DNA of 64,000 bases, from positions 111,943,417 to 112,007,416 of the forward strand of contig NC_077222.1 in NCBI RefSeq assembly GCF_024763615.1, in the 5' to 3' direction. Position 1 is the stretch's first letter. Each line of letters begins with the position of its first letter. The position numbers and the translations under genes are program-made. Of the stretch, positions 51,701 to 60,860 are shown one piece after another. Source of the DNA: Phlebotomus papatasi (taxonomy: Eukaryota; Arthropoda; Insecta; Diptera; Psychodidae). The notes beneath the pieces were generated by a model that had not been told where the DNA came from, made no database searches, and saw only the letters and a program-made list of their open reading frames with translations.

Positions 51701-54700
51701 CTCGAAGATATTATGTTATCAGTAAATAATGATAATCTCAATGTATATTCTAACTGATTTTCTGGTTAATAATTAGGAAATTAATGTAAATAAATAATTG
51801 TTTATTATTTAGAAAGAAATGATATTTAGATTTTGCTGAATGAGTGAATTAAGAAAGAGAGATTATGTTGTTTGTGAGTTGATTGTTTTATGTTGTTCTC
51901 AAACACAAATGTAACAAATTGTCTCTCCTTTCTTCACTTCTTGGGATCCAACTGCACACAAAATCGAACAAAATAAAACACAAAAATGCGCGCTAAAAAT
52001 ATGCTGGGTGTAATGTTTTGGGGCAATATGGTTTGTGGATGAATTTAATTGAAAAATGTGACAAATCCAGCACCAATTTCCGGGAAGACCGTCGATTTTG
52101 GTGGCTAGCGAGGGTCGAAATGCATCGCAAACTCAGGTGCTAGGTGACAGAAAGGTCACAAAGAAGCGTGTTATGTACAGAAAAGCCTCATCAGCAAATG
52201 TGCAACACAACAACAATCGTCAACAGATACACCAACTTAAATTGAATCTACAAATTAATTACAATCCAAACGACACTTTTACGCACACAATCCCCAATTC
52301 TGGACTCAATCACCATGAAGGAGTGCATGTAATGCATGAAAATGTTTATATTTTTATTATTTAATTTTATTTTTAATAAATAAGTGTCTTCTGTTTATAT
52401 TCTGTTCAGATTTTGCCTGATGATTTTTTCTGTGAATCGACCAATTGATTGATTGAAAAAGTGAAAATTAGCGCGAATCCTGATATTTGTAGACTATTGG
52501 TTGTAAATAGTGATGTTAATCCTGTGTAGAATTGACTTGAGGCAAAAAAGAACACCACAAAATGCACAAAATACACAATTTTCTCTTGCACGATTTTCAA
52601 TCAGTCAACAAAAAATGATTATTTTTTTCTTTAGACAGTATTTATTTCAAGATATATTCTGTTGGACAACTTTTTTACCCGATTCTTCATTTTCAAATAC
52701 CAATTTATTAGATTTTTGTTGCACACAATCAAAAACTATCGATTCACATACAAAATTTGCTTTTTAAAATTAAATCTTTTAAGGTTTCAAGCATACTTAT
52801 CATCATGATTTATTTGAAAATATCGAGAAAATTTTGCTTATGACGGTAATATCTATGCTGAGAAATTCTTTCAATTAACTCATTTAAATCAGAATCAGGG
52901 TATTTCGAAATGTATCTTAATTTAACAATGCTCTGATGACTTTTTAAAAATAACCTATTGTGGTTCATTTCTGAGTTAAAATTTACCTGCCATTTGTCAT
53001 AATCGCTCCATGACTATCAGGCTACGAGAATAGAGCCAATGATCTTTTACCAACTGCTCTATGAGATCCCCAAATTCTCCGTTTTCATAATTCAATAAAA
53101 TATTTTGATGATTAGTGTGCTTAGTAACCTCAAAGAACATTGGTAATAAATGTAAAAAAAAAATATAGAATGTAACTGCAGGAGGAATTGTAATGAGATA
53201 ACTGGGCTCTTTTAGGTGGCAGATCCCATTGACTTTTCGTTTAATCCGGAGTATGAGCCCGAGTTCAAGTGGTACGACAAGAATCTCCTGGATGCTGTGA
53301 GAGCTGATGAGGAGAATGTGCACAAGTTTTTCCGATTACTCGCCCTGTGTCATACAGTGATGCCAGAAGACAAAAACGGACGTCTTGAGTATCAGGCGCA
53401 GAGTCCGGATGAGTCGGCTCTGGTGTCGGCAGCGAGAAATTTTGGCTTTGTTTTCAAGCATCGAACACCAAATACCATTACAATTGAAATCAAAGGAAAG
53501 ATTGAGGTAAGAAAATTACCTTTCCGTAGCAGATTCAGCTAATGTGAGACAAATCTTGACAATCTTTCCTTCTTATTTTTTTCAGGAATATGAATTGTTG
53601 AGTATTTTAGATTTTAATAATGTTAGAAAACGAATGTCCGTGATTGTTCGACGCAACAATAAAATTCTACTTCTCTGCAAGGGAGCTGACAATGTGATAT
53701 ATGATAGATTGGGACCGGATCAAATTGAACTGAAGGCGAGAACACAGGAACATTTAAATGTGAGTTCAATGTATGATATTTTTCTATAACTAATTCTGCA
53801 GTTTGGCCTTCTTGTTTTATTGTTTTCGGTGAAAGCTAGGTCTCAGTACAGCGTTAACATTAATTGAATCTTTGACTTAAAAAAATAATATTTATTTAAA
53901 TGTACTATTTAGTTGAATATCAAATTTCAATAGTGGAAATAGTGTTTTCATCCCTTTATTTATTGTTTGGATTATTTGACAATTAATAACTAATTCATTT
54001 CTACAATCTTCTTAAATTAAAAAAAATATATAATGTATATCTTCATGTAAAAAACCAAAACACAAGTCTTCCTGGGAGCATGTAAAAAATATACGTTTTC
54101 CCACTTAATGCTCTAGGTTTTCCTTCCTATAATTTTTTTTTTAGATTTTTCTTTGAAAAGAAAAATATGGTGGAGCCACTTATACATTGCAAGTTATTTT
54201 GAGTATCGCAATCCGAAAAGTTTTGCAATTATGAATAATTTAATAGAAAAAAAAACAGGGGTGTTTGTTTTGAGACAGTCTATCTTGCGTTTTCCTTGGA
54301 AGCTTTCTCAAAAGTGCCATCCTCTGTAGAAATTTGCGGGTGAGGGCCTACGAACGTTGGTGTTGGCCGAGAGGTATCTGGATGATGAGTTCTTCAGTGG
54401 TTGGCGTCAGAGGCAGCAGGAAGCTGCTCTGTCGATGGATGGGAGAGAAGACAAGCTGGGAGCGATCTACGAGGAGATTGAATGTGACATGATGCTGGTG
54501 GGAGTAACAGCGATTGAGGACAAGCTGCAAGACGGAGTGCCACAGACCATTGCCAATCTCCAGATGGCGGGTATTAAGATTTGGGTGCTGACGGGGGATA
54601 AACAGGAGACAGCCATTAATATTGGTTACTCTTGCCAACTGCTGACGGATGAACTTGTGGATGTTTTTGTGGTGGACGGAGTGACGTTGGATGAGGTGGA

Positions 54701-57700
54701 ACAGCAATTGAGGAAATTCAAAGAATCCATAAAGATTATCAATACCTTTCATCCAGGTGGTAAGGAATTTTGCTACAGCTAATGAGTTACTTCAAATTGA
54801 GACTATTTTATTTTTCAGGAGTCTATCATAATAACATCGCTACAGCCAATGGCGGAAATAGCTCCACTGTAACCATTGAGAACCTCAGGCACAATGCTGC
54901 TCCACCTGCCATCTCCGTTGTCACTTTTAGGTGGGACTCAAATAAGCGAAATAGGGGCGCACCAGACAGGTAGAGAGGCCTTCGAAAGACCACAATTTTT
55001 TTCTTTACAAAAAGAAATAATATCTTTCAATTTTATCAATCCTTTCCGGATATCCAAGTAGTTTTTACTCAAAATTCTTCCTTGCCCTTTAGTCCCTGAA
55101 TTTTTTCTTGTAGAATCCTGACCTTATTTTATATGTGTGTTTTTTTTTAATACATCAGAAAAATCTGTGGAAACGAAAAAAGTCTCCAAAGGTTTTTCTC
55201 ACAAAATTTTTACTCTCATATACAAATTATTTATGATTTTCCAATGCAACAGAACGTGATTACACTCTCTATTTTTAACTTTTTGAAGGAGTTGGAAAAC
55301 ACAAAAAAATTTAACACTGCAAATGTTGAAGCAATTAATTTTTAAGCGACTCCCGGCAATTCATTGGAAATTCCTGCAAATATTTTGGTGTTTTTTGTTT
55401 GGTATTTGCTATGAAAATTCACGGTGAGATGCAAAAATACATTCAAAAACATTTTGTGGCATTTTTTCGTGATGAATCGAGAAGATTTAGTTACATCTTG
55501 GAAAACTTTTCATAGCAATTGCGCTACAATTTTGGTCAAAAGATTGATATTAAAAGGGAACAGTATCAGCCGCCAGGATACTTTGGTTTTTCTTGCCCTT
55601 GCAATATCAAATTGTAAAATCAAACGAGTGATAGGGGGAAGTGGGACGCCTTTGAAAGTGGGGCACCTTTGAAATTAGGATTTTTCACCTATTTTTAAAT
55701 AAAATTCATCCTTATCATGATATAATTTAGGTGCTTAAATAGGTAGGGAAGCTCAATTATATTATCATATGGCCCAATTCCACCTAAACATAGGAGAAAA
55801 ATCTCAATTTCAAAGGTGCTTCACTTCCCCTACTATGGAATATTCAGAGATGCAGGGGTATAAATCTAACTGCCTCACTCACAAAATGTGAAAATTTGAA
55901 GAAGTAGAGAGTAGAAATTAAATGAATGACATTAATTGATTCTCAAGATTAACTATTGGAGGCCCACGGAGATTTGAATTTTAGGTCTATTATCGTTTGG
56001 CTTCTATTTTGTTATTTAATCCAGGAGTAAATATCGTACTTCGATTTTTTGTTTGCAATACTCCCAATTTGGCAAAATTTTAGCATAAAATTATTTTATG
56101 AAGTTCAGTAGCTACATGTTGGGTATAGAGATCATTTGTGTAAAATCGAAAAAACAGCATCAGTCGAACATTATTTTTGATTTCTTTTCTAATTTTTAAA
56201 TAAGTGAGATTTTTGAAGAAAAAATGTTGTTTAGATTTAAAGTAAATGCAATTAATCTAACAAATTTTAAAATATCATTACAATTGCGTTTTTTAGAAAT
56301 TTTGAAATGTTCAGATACGAGGTTATACTTATATTCTAAACTATTGTGCTTTCAAATTAAAATGTTAATAGAATTGGTCAGTGAAAACTTCTTTTAAATT
56401 AAAAAAAAAAGAATGTAAATGCATCTCAAAACTTTCCAAGAAACTTTACATGTGTTGTTAGAAATGGATTAACATTTTAGCTTAAAGAAAAGGTTAAATT
56501 TGAACGGTTTTCTAAATTTTAAGTAAGGTTACTTTAATGGCTTGTAATTATAAAATGCCCTCCATTCTTCACTCTAATCTGATTTAAATTATGTGATATT
56601 TTAAATTGGGGTTTAAATACTAAAAGCTGAAGCCTTAGAAAATTTAGAAACATTTCTGTAAATGAAAACCAAATGCTTTAACAGAATTGCACCTTTAGTT
56701 TTGTAAATACCATAGACGTATTTTTTATAATTTATCTCCAGGGAAGGACAATAAAACATAAACACTGTTTTCTCTATTAGTTTTTTTTTACATAAACAAG
56801 TGTCACAAACAGAGAACATAATTCACAATCTGAACGCACGTAAAACTTTAATTACTTAATACACACAATTCTAAAAAACAACATTGACAAAAATCACTTT
56901 CCTCGTGATGTACTTTAACATATTCAACCAAATCTTTTTATCTAATATTTAGAGACTGAGAAAGATAACTTACCATTTCTGCCTGAAGGTAAAAAAATAG
57001 TTTTTCTTTTAGCAACTTCTTTTTAGTAATTTTTAGAGACAGAAAAAAATTAGAATTTGCAGAAATGGAAAACCTTGTGGTCCTCTCTATTCGTCTGCTT
57101 GGTATGCCCAAAAAATATTTAGCGAAAATTCATGTAGGATATTTTAACCTGTTAATTTTCTGTTTTAGTTAACAATGCTAATTTTTCTGTTATGTAAATT
57201 TCTTACTTGTTTTTCTTCTCTCTTAAAGAAATTTAAGTGAAGATTGGTAGCTTTATCTCTATAATGATTGTTGTTAATCTAACAACCCACAAAAAACACT
57301 CTTCTTCTTGTGATATTGTTTAGCTAAACTAACTCAGAATGGAAGCTATATTATTTTGCGTGCACCAATAAAATCACAAATTTTCTGTTTTATAATTTAA
57401 AAAAAAAAGAAAATTTGAGATTAATTGGCGCTTCATTGATCTTGCAGCGCGGAATGTGATCAGATTTTCGATGGAGGGGAAAAGGGGGCAACGGGAGCTT
57501 CGACTACGGCGACGGATATCGAAGAAAATACGGGTTTTGCCATTGTTATCAATGGACATTCTCTGGTGCACTGCCTGTCACCGGAACTGGAGGATCGCTT
57601 CCTGGACGTGGCGTCCAACTGTAAAGCAGTGATCTGTTGTCGGGTCACGCCGTTGCAGAAGGCCATGGTCATCGAATTGATAAAACGTGCCAAAAATGCC

Positions 57701-60470
57701 GTCACTCTGGCCATTGGAGATGGCGCCAATGATGTTTCAATGATTAAGGGTAAGTCAGTTTTTTTTAATAAAAAAAAACTGAAGTTCTACTATTTTCTGA
57801 AAAAAAAACTAGTAAAATTTAAGGATTATGGGTATTGGAGCTTTTTATATATTTTCATTTCTTTATTCCATTTGGCTATTAAATACGTTATAGCGATACT
57901 AGATGACGATTGATTCAACTTGATGATTCCTTTACAAAATATTAGTTTTTCCTTACTACCTACCTCATTGTCGTTCAAAACCAGTCTGTTTTTAGTTTTT
58001 AATCAAAAACATCTCCATAGAATTTAGAAACTATTCTATTATATCTAACTATAGAAAATAAATCGCCTGATCTTGCAGTTTGCATAAAATTAAAAGTGCA
58101 TGTTCATCTCCAACAAATACTGTAAATAAAATATAATGAATAAATTTTTATAAGTTAACAAAAGATTCTATAAGTTCAGCTTATAATAGTTTCGGACTGA
58201 CTAAGACTTGTCAGGATTTCCAAATTCATTCCAACGAATCTAAACTTACCCAATTTGCATATTTACTGTTAATATTTGACAATGGAAAAAAAAGCTTTAA
58301 AAGTACTCAATATTCAACATCATTGTCGTATATGAACGAAAAGTTGATTTAAGATAAACAACAAATACGATGGGTCAATTCAATAATAATTAATCACCCT
58401 TCGATGTGATACAACTTCCAACAATTTCAAGTTTGTTAGAACTTGCTAAAATCTCATAAATTGCTATTTTACTGCTATTAATGGTGTTTGAATGTATTTC
58501 TTATATGTTCTGAAGAGTTGCCGTATTGTATTGCTAGGGTAGGGGAAAGTTCTCTCCCTTCGAACGTTCATGCCTTCGAATAATGTGAATTTCTTTTGTT
58601 TTTCGTAAGAGATTTACACTAAATTATCATGGAATTATCAACAATTGATGATAAGCCAACTAATATTTAATAGAAATGTGTAAGTCTCTTAGGGAAGCGA
58701 AAAGAAAATTCACATTATTCGAAGGCATGAATGTTCGAATGGAGAGTACTTTCCCCTATGCATACACCATTAAATATCGTAAAACTTTCTTCACAATAAC
58801 TTTTGATTGAATCATCATCTAATTAAGTTCAAATAATCTCAAGAACTCTCTTATGAATGTTTTTTGCAATTGATTTTGATTGATTTGTTAAAAGTCTTTG
58901 AACTCTGTATTTATAATCGTAGTCATGCAAATTTTACAAATTTTGCAATGAAGTAATTTATGATTTATGAAGAATTGGTAGATTTATTGAAATTGAGAAT
59001 ATTGGTTTTGATTTGCAGCTGCTCACATTGGCGTGGGTATTTCGGGTCAGGAGGGTATGCAGGCTGTTTTGGCCAGTGACTACTCCATAGCCCAGTTTCG
59101 ATATTTGGAACGTCTTCTCCTGGTTCATGGCAGATGGTCCTACTACCGCATGTGTAAATTCCTGCGGTATTTTTTCTACAAGAATTTTGCCTTCACCTTG
59201 TGCCATTTCTGGTTCGCCTTCTTCTGTGGCTTCAGTGCCCAGGTAAACTGTTAAAGCGATAGGAGTGATTTTTAGTGGCAATAGAAAGATTTTTTTTTCT
59301 CTTTGTGCAGACGGTGTTCGATCCAATGTTCATTTCTGTGTACAATCTTTTCTATACATCACTCCCAGTTTTGGCTTTGGGAGTCTTTGAGCAAGATGTA
59401 TCTGATAAGAATAGTCTGGAGTATCCAAAGCTGTACACTCCTGGGCTAACTAATGCCCTTTTCAACACCACCGAATTCATCCGGAGTGTTCTGCACGGAA
59501 TCTTCAGCTCGCTGGTGCTTTTTCTCATTCCCTACGGCACCTACAAGGATGGTGTCTCGCCCGAAGGCTATGTTCTCAGTGATCACATGCTGCTGGGCTC
59601 CGTTGTGGCCACCATTCTCATCATAGACAACACTGCACAGGTTTGTCTTCATGATAAATTGTCTAGGCAGTTTTTTTATTGCATGGAAACTCTCATTTCA
59701 GATTGCTCTGGACACTTCCTACTGGACAGTATTCAATCACATAATGGTCTGGGGCAGTGTGGTGACATACTTTGTCCTAGATTACTTCTACAACTACGTC
59801 ATCGGAGGGCCCTATGTTGGTTCTCTGACGCAAGCTATGAAGGAACCAACCTTCTGGTTCACCACGCTTATCTCTGTGCTGATGTTGATGGTGCCCGTGA
59901 TGGCCTTCCGCTTCTACTTCGTTGACGTCTATCCCAGTCTTTCAGACAAGGTGCGTCTGAAGCAGAGAATGGCCCAAATACGCTCCAGACAGTCTACAGA
60001 TGTTCTCAGAACGCCGTCGGCACGCCGAGCAAGACGATCTCTGCGATCGGGATATGCATTTGCCCACCAGGTAACATTCAATTTTTTTTTGTCATTCTAC
60101 TGACCGAAAAGGAAAGAGTTAACTGGCTTTCTTTGATGAAAAATTCAGGAACAGTTTATAGAAAAAATGCAATGGAATCCTTTATCATCCTAAACTTATT
60201 TGGGCTTTCTTTTATTTTTGTGGTTTGTAGGAAGGCTTTGGTCGCCTCATTACATCTGGCAAGATCATGCGAAAGCTGCCGCAAGATTTTGCGTTTCCGC
60301 TTGGTTTGGGTAGCAGTCGTAAGCAACATTCGATCAATCACCAAGACAGCCTCAATCACTCCAACAATAGCCACAAGCACCAGCAACAAGTTCACTTGCC
60401 GGGAAGTTCCAATGGTGGCGATGCTAGTCCACGAGCTCCTTGTCAGGATTTAGATACCATTAATCTGTAG
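33728..60470 (+). CDS. ATP8B: Class 1 P4-ATPase phospholipid flippase (ATP8B type), complete
   Basis: P4-ATPases use ATP to move aminophospholipids to the cytoplasmic leaflet, usually with a CDC50/TMEM30 beta subunit. Coding exons: 33728-33761, 43277-43335, 44413-44625, 46927-47463, 47542-47760, 48961-49209, 53216-53506, 53586-53759, 54330-54759, 54819-54969, 57448-57749, 59019-59242, 59311-59640, 59702-60070, 60231-60470. All junctions are GT-AG with matching phase, giving 1,273 residues (1,440 from the alternative first exon). Landmarks in the short form: PAISS in M1 (72-76), DGET of the actuator domain (170-173), PISL in M4 (346-349), phosphorylated Asp399 in DKTGT, KGAD nucleotide-binding motif (566-569), TGDK (680-683), GDGAND (876-881), then M5-M10 and a His/Gln/Asn-rich tail. 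No key residue is missing. In Drosophila an ATP8B flippase is needed for olfactory neuron responses; whether this gene is its strict ortholog needs a tree. Confidence 0.95.
34334..34654 (-). mobile_element. tRNA-derived SINE, copy 2, with 10-bp target duplication
   Basis: Minus-strand transcript starts GGGGATCTCGGTGGCGCAAT. A box TGGCGCAATAGG at 34643-34632, B box AGTTCGAGTCC at 34581-34571, then a body ending GATACGATTAATAATAATAA. It is flanked on both sides by ATTAATTTAG (34324-34333 and 34655-34664), a perfect target-site duplication, so insertion is fairly recent and the element boundaries are precise. It lies antisense in the ATP8B first intron. Confidence 0.92.
34689..34906. repeat. TAGGGG-type foldback MITE, 218 bp subtype
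   Basis: Ends TAGGGGAGACCGGGGCAGAA and, inverted at the right, TAGAGGAGACCGGGGTAGAT; TTTAATAAAAT-type words lie inside both arms. It sits only 24 bases from the end of the neighbouring SINE's target duplication. No ORF. Confidence 0.75.
42361..42370 (+). promoter_or_regulatory. Candidate TATA box of the internal ATP8B promoter
   Basis: TATATATAGA lies about 210 bases before the alternative start ATG at 42578, in purine-rich leader-like sequence. It would place a start site near 42390. Motif and position only; not proof of a promoter. Confidence 0.35.
42578..43112 (+). CDS. ATP8B: ATP8B alternative first coding exon 1B
   Basis: ATG at 42578 opens 178 codons plus one base, ending CTCTTTAGTG|GTATAT. 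The remaining G joins AA of exon 2 to make Glu, so the protein reads ...YFRPFLFS-ENERRIRAND, the same phase as exon 1A. It is far more GC-rich than the flanks and encodes MLSSSSKAVDDTVELEVLEV, a Gly/Glu segment, a strongly basic stretch (CRKKKFRKMGRRKSK), Ser-rich runs, a PPPPGR turn and GVFRRSSKSAGHSGRS; RRKS and RRSS resemble basophilic kinase sites. The frame continues into the intron to 43339, but that tail is AT-driven and would skip the whole pump. The extra cytosolic N-terminus probably gives isoform-specific regulation or sorting (inference). Confidence 0.85.
43277..43335 (+). CDS. ATP8B: ATP8B exon 2
   Basis: 59 bases between TCTTTTTCAG and GTAAGT. It accepts phase 1 from either first exon and ends in phase 0, encoding (Q/E)NERRIRANDREYNSQFKYA, the conserved cytosolic segment before M1. 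It is the first exon shared by both forms. Confidence 0.95.
43336..44412 (+). other. ATP8B intron 2
   Basis: AT-rich intron of 1,077 bases; nothing recognised. Confidence 0.8.
44413..44625 (+). CDS. ATP8B: ATP8B exon 3 (M1-M2)
   Basis: 71 codons: NNYIKTSKYTLLTFLPLNLL, then EQFQRLANFYFLCLLVLQLI for M1, PAISS at 72-76 (the flippase counterpart of a cation-pump gate motif), M2, and a TAVKDAYDDI end before donor GTGAGT. Confidence 0.97.
44626..46926 (+). other. ATP8B intron 3
   Basis: 2,301 bases, AT-rich. At about 45188 GTTACGCACAATTAATTTTT resembles a decayed end of the CAACGCACAATAA palindromic family. Nothing else recognised. Confidence 0.7.
46927..47463 (+). CDS. ATP8B: ATP8B exon 4 (actuator domain)
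   Basis: 179 codons starting QRHMSDSHVNNRKSKTL after the GGTAG acceptor and ending LLNFIIIG before GTAAGT. It holds the actuator domain with DGETN at 170-174 (dephosphorylation loop) and the conserved GEIICEPPNNLLNKFDGTL and LLRGCVLRNTQWCYGVVVFA. It is well conserved and complete. Confidence 0.97.
47542..47760 (+). CDS. ATP8B: ATP8B exon 5 (M3-M4)
   Basis: 73 codons after a 78-base intron. M3 (IVFFLLSICAFCTVACAIW), the exoplasmic loop with YFQVYLPW, and M4 with PISL (346-349), whose Ile is the hydrophobic gate in well-studied flippases. Ends YVSVE before GTAAGT. Confidence 0.96.
47761..48960 (+). other. ATP8B intron 5, with one MITE
   Basis: 1,200 bases containing the foldback MITE 48103-48321. 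The open frame 48756-49016 only reflects run-in to exon 6. Confidence 0.8.
48103..48321. repeat. TAGGGG-type foldback MITE, 219 bp
   Basis: Ends TAGGGGAAAGTG and, inverted, TAGGGGGAAGTGGGATACCT. Inner arms CCTTTGAAATTGGGTTTTTT / AAAAAACCCAATTTCAAAGG are an almost perfect pair, and CTCCTATTTTTAAATGAAAT lies inside. Same subtype as 55632 and 8411. Confidence 0.8.
48961..49209 (+). CDS. ATP8B: ATP8B exon 6 (phosphorylation site)
   Basis: 83 codons from VIRFAQSFLINWDEKMHHKK to GEIVDLAD before GTGAGT. It contains ARTTTLNEELGQIQYIFSDK followed by TGTLTQNIMTFNKCS; Asp399 (codon 49093-49095) is the residue phosphorylated in each pump cycle. Confidence 0.97.
50586..51425 (-). pseudogene. Decayed mariner transposase
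   Basis: Minus-strand fragments fit a mariner transposase in order: an N-terminal helix-turn-helix piece near 51.2-51.42 kb (HLMLGEFWEDS; then SKDQLHFGRP, like the usual DLKD-PRSGRP), VPHFLTEILKVKRMN near 51.04-51.09 kb (usual WVPHELTE), FLDRLQTTDGKWIQYNN at about 50.96-51.02 kb (the first catalytic Asp is in -DGKWI-, usual -DEKWI-), and EPSDYHLFQFLSN at about 50.59-50.62 kb (usual APSDYHLF, adjacent to the last catalytic Asp). Multiple stops and frameshifts make it dead. Terminal repeats were not located. Confidence 0.8.
52113..52328 (+). CDS. Candidate cassette exon in ATP8B intron 6
   Basis: An open stretch in an otherwise stop-rich intron. Using GCGAG|GGT as acceptor and CAT|GTAATG as donor, it is exactly 72 codons and phase 0 at both ends, matching exons 6 and 7, so inclusion would keep the pump in frame. 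It encodes a polar, Asn/Gln/His-rich segment (GRNASQTQVLGDRKVTKKRV ... NNNRQQIHQ) in the variable loop between the P-domain start and the N domain. The acceptor lacks a good pyrimidine tract, so it may be fortuitous. Confidence 0.25.
53216..53506 (+). CDS. ATP8B: ATP8B exon 7 (N domain, first part)
   Basis: 97 codons starting VADPIDFSFNPEYEPEFKWY, through FFRLLALCHTVMPED and LEYQAQSPDESALVSAARNF, to KGKIE before GTAAGA. This is the nucleotide-binding domain; the QSPDE motif is typical of P4-ATPases. Confidence 0.97.
53586..53759 (+). CDS. ATP8B: ATP8B exon 8 (KGAD motif)
   Basis: 58 codons after a 79-base intron: EYELLSILDFNNVRKRMSVI, then LLLCKGADNVIYDRL with KGAD at 566-569 (ATP binding), ending EHLN before GTGAGT. 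Confidence 0.97.
53760..54329 (+). other. ATP8B intron 8
   Basis: 570 bases, AT-rich; nothing recognised. Confidence 0.8.
54330..54759 (+). CDS. ATP8B: ATP8B exon 9 (P domain, TGDK)
   Basis: 143 codons plus one base. KFAGEGLRTLVLAERYLDDE, the QQEAALSMDGRE helix, VGVTAIEDKLQDGVPQTI, then IWVLTGDKQETAINIGYSCQ with TGDK at 680-683. Ends FHPGG at GTAAGG, followed by a 59-base intron. Confidence 0.97.
54819..54969 (+). CDS. ATP8B: ATP8B exon 10 (variable P-domain loop; two possible donors)
   Basis: Begins GVYHNNIATANGGNSSTVTI, low-complexity and the least conserved part of the core. It ends either at GTGGGA (54931) or, 39 bases later, at GTAGAG (54970). Both leave phase 2, so both forms stay in frame. 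The longer form, adding WDSNKRNRGAPDR-like sequence before SAECD, is preferred because related fly proteins have a comparable stretch (memory). Confidence 0.85.
54970..57447 (+). other. ATP8B intron 10, with one MITE
   Basis: 2,478 bases containing the foldback MITE 55632-55832. Otherwise AT-rich with no gene seen. Confidence 0.8.
55632..55832. repeat. TAGGGG-type foldback MITE, 201 bp
   Basis: Ends TAGGGGGAAGTGGGACGCCT and, inverted, TAGGGGAAGTGAAGCACCTT. The left side repeats the GTGGGRCRCCTTTGAAA unit twice. Inner arms GCACCTTTGAAAT / ATTTCAAAGGTGC. Same subtype as 48103. Confidence 0.8.
57448..57749 (+). CDS. ATP8B: ATP8B exon 11 (P domain, GDGAND)
   Basis: Accepts phase 2 and gives SAECDQIFDGGEKGATGAST, then TGFAIVINGHSLVHCLSPEL, AVICCRVTPLQKAMVIELIK and TLAIGDGANDVSMIK. 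GDGAND at 876-881 closes the Mg/phosphate site. Ends AAG G|GTAAGT. Confidence 0.97.
57750..59018 (+). other. ATP8B intron 11, with one MITE
   Basis: 1,269 bases containing the foldback MITE 58540-58758. The open frame reading past the exon 11 donor to 57913 is run-on into the intron. Confidence 0.8.
58540..58758. repeat. TAGGGG-type foldback MITE, 219 bp (inverted twin of 63648-63870)
   Basis: Ends TAGGGGAAAGTTCTCTCCCT and, inverted, TAGGGGAAAGTACTCTCCAT; arms with TTCGAACGTTCATGCCTTCG continue the pairing. Reverse-complemented, it matches the copy at 63648-63870 nearly base for base, including the non-palindromic centre (ATTAGTTGGCTTATCATCAA). Confidence 0.85.
59019..59242 (+). CDS. ATP8B: ATP8B exon 12 (end of P domain, M5)
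   Basis: AAHIGVGISGQEGMQAVLAS, DYSIAQFRYLERLLLVHGRW, YYRMCKFLRYFFYKNFAFTL and CHFWFAFFCGFSAQ. The YYRMCKFLRYFFYKN stretch with its conserved Lys in M5 is typical of phosphatidylserine-type flippases. Donor GTAAAC. Confidence 0.97.
59311..59640 (+). CDS. ATP8B: ATP8B exon 13 (M6-M8)
   Basis: 110 codons after a 68-base intron. TVFDPMFISVYNLFYTSLPV (M6), the EQDVSDKNSLEYPKLYTPGL loop, M7 (GIFSSLVLFLIPYG) and M8 (LLGSVVATILIIDNTAQ). Donor GTTTGT, weaker than the others but followed by a clear acceptor. Confidence 0.96.
59702..60070 (+). CDS. ATP8B: ATP8B exon 14 (M9-M10 and basic tail)
   Basis: 123 codons after a 61-base intron. IALDTSYWTVFNHIMVWGSV, FVLDYFYNYVIGGPYVGSLT, M10 (TTLISVLMLMVPVMAF), then the cytosolic tail with SLSDKVRLKQRMAQIRSRQS, RRARRSLRSGYAFAHQ. 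Reading past the donor would add VTFNFFLSFY and stop, a possible retained-intron end. Confidence 0.96.
60231..60470 (+). CDS. ATP8B: ATP8B exon 15 (C-terminal tail and stop)
   Basis: 79 codons plus TAG (60468-60470). EGFGRLITSGKIMRKLPQDF continues the family tail (GFG-LI-SGKIM/MR). A low-complexity His/Asn/Gln/Ser run (INHQDSLNHSNNSHKHQQQV) and DTINL end follow. In related flippases this tail is autoinhibitory. Confidence 0.93.
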   Translation, partial: EGFGRLITSGKIMRKLPQDFAFPLGLGSSRKQHSINHQDSLNHSNNSHKHQQQVHLPGSSNGGDASPRAPCQDLDTINL

Positions 60471-60860
60471 TTTTACGCTTTTGTTTCCAAATGCCTCCAG
60501 CCACCCGCAAAGGACAAAAACTTGATCTTGGGAGTGTGGTTTCTTTTTCTTTAACCCTCCAATTTTCACAGTGGAATTTTTCCACTGTCTTTTTTTTATG
60601 TTGATCCTTGAAGGAAGCTTGTGGGTTCTTTTCCAACTCTTTCTCTTTCGTCTTTTTTATGGGTAAGTAAGAACAAAAAAAAACGATTAATTATAACGTG
60701 AGTTTTTGAACTCTGTTTTGTGATTTTAGTTTGTAGAAAAAAAAAAGAAAAATAATCGTGAGAAAACTGTGCTGTAGAAGCTTATTTTTGTTACTTGTAC
60801 ATCTTTTTCTATATAATAGTGTTTTATTAAAAAAAAGAAAAATAAAATGAAACGTGGTAC
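60471..60860 (+). terminator. ATP8B 3' UTR and poly(A) signal
   Basis: About 370 bases of T-rich trailer end at AATAAA (60841-60846); cleavage would fall shortly after, near 60860. Further AATAAA words occur downstream in the A-rich stretch, so longer ends are possible. Confidence 0.6.

Larger units (their letters stand above)
49210..53215 (+). other. ATP8B intron 6, with a mariner relic and a possible cassette exon
   Basis: 4,006 bases between GTGAGT and the CTCTTTTAG acceptor. It carries a decayed mariner (minus strand, about 50586-51425) and an open stretch at 52113-52328 flanked by usable splice sites. The remainder is AT-rich. Confidence 0.8.

Noticed and set aside
59651..60103. 150-codon ORF as an independent gene
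   Set aside because: It is exon 14 plus run-on at both ends; the AG and GT borders and family alignment explain it.
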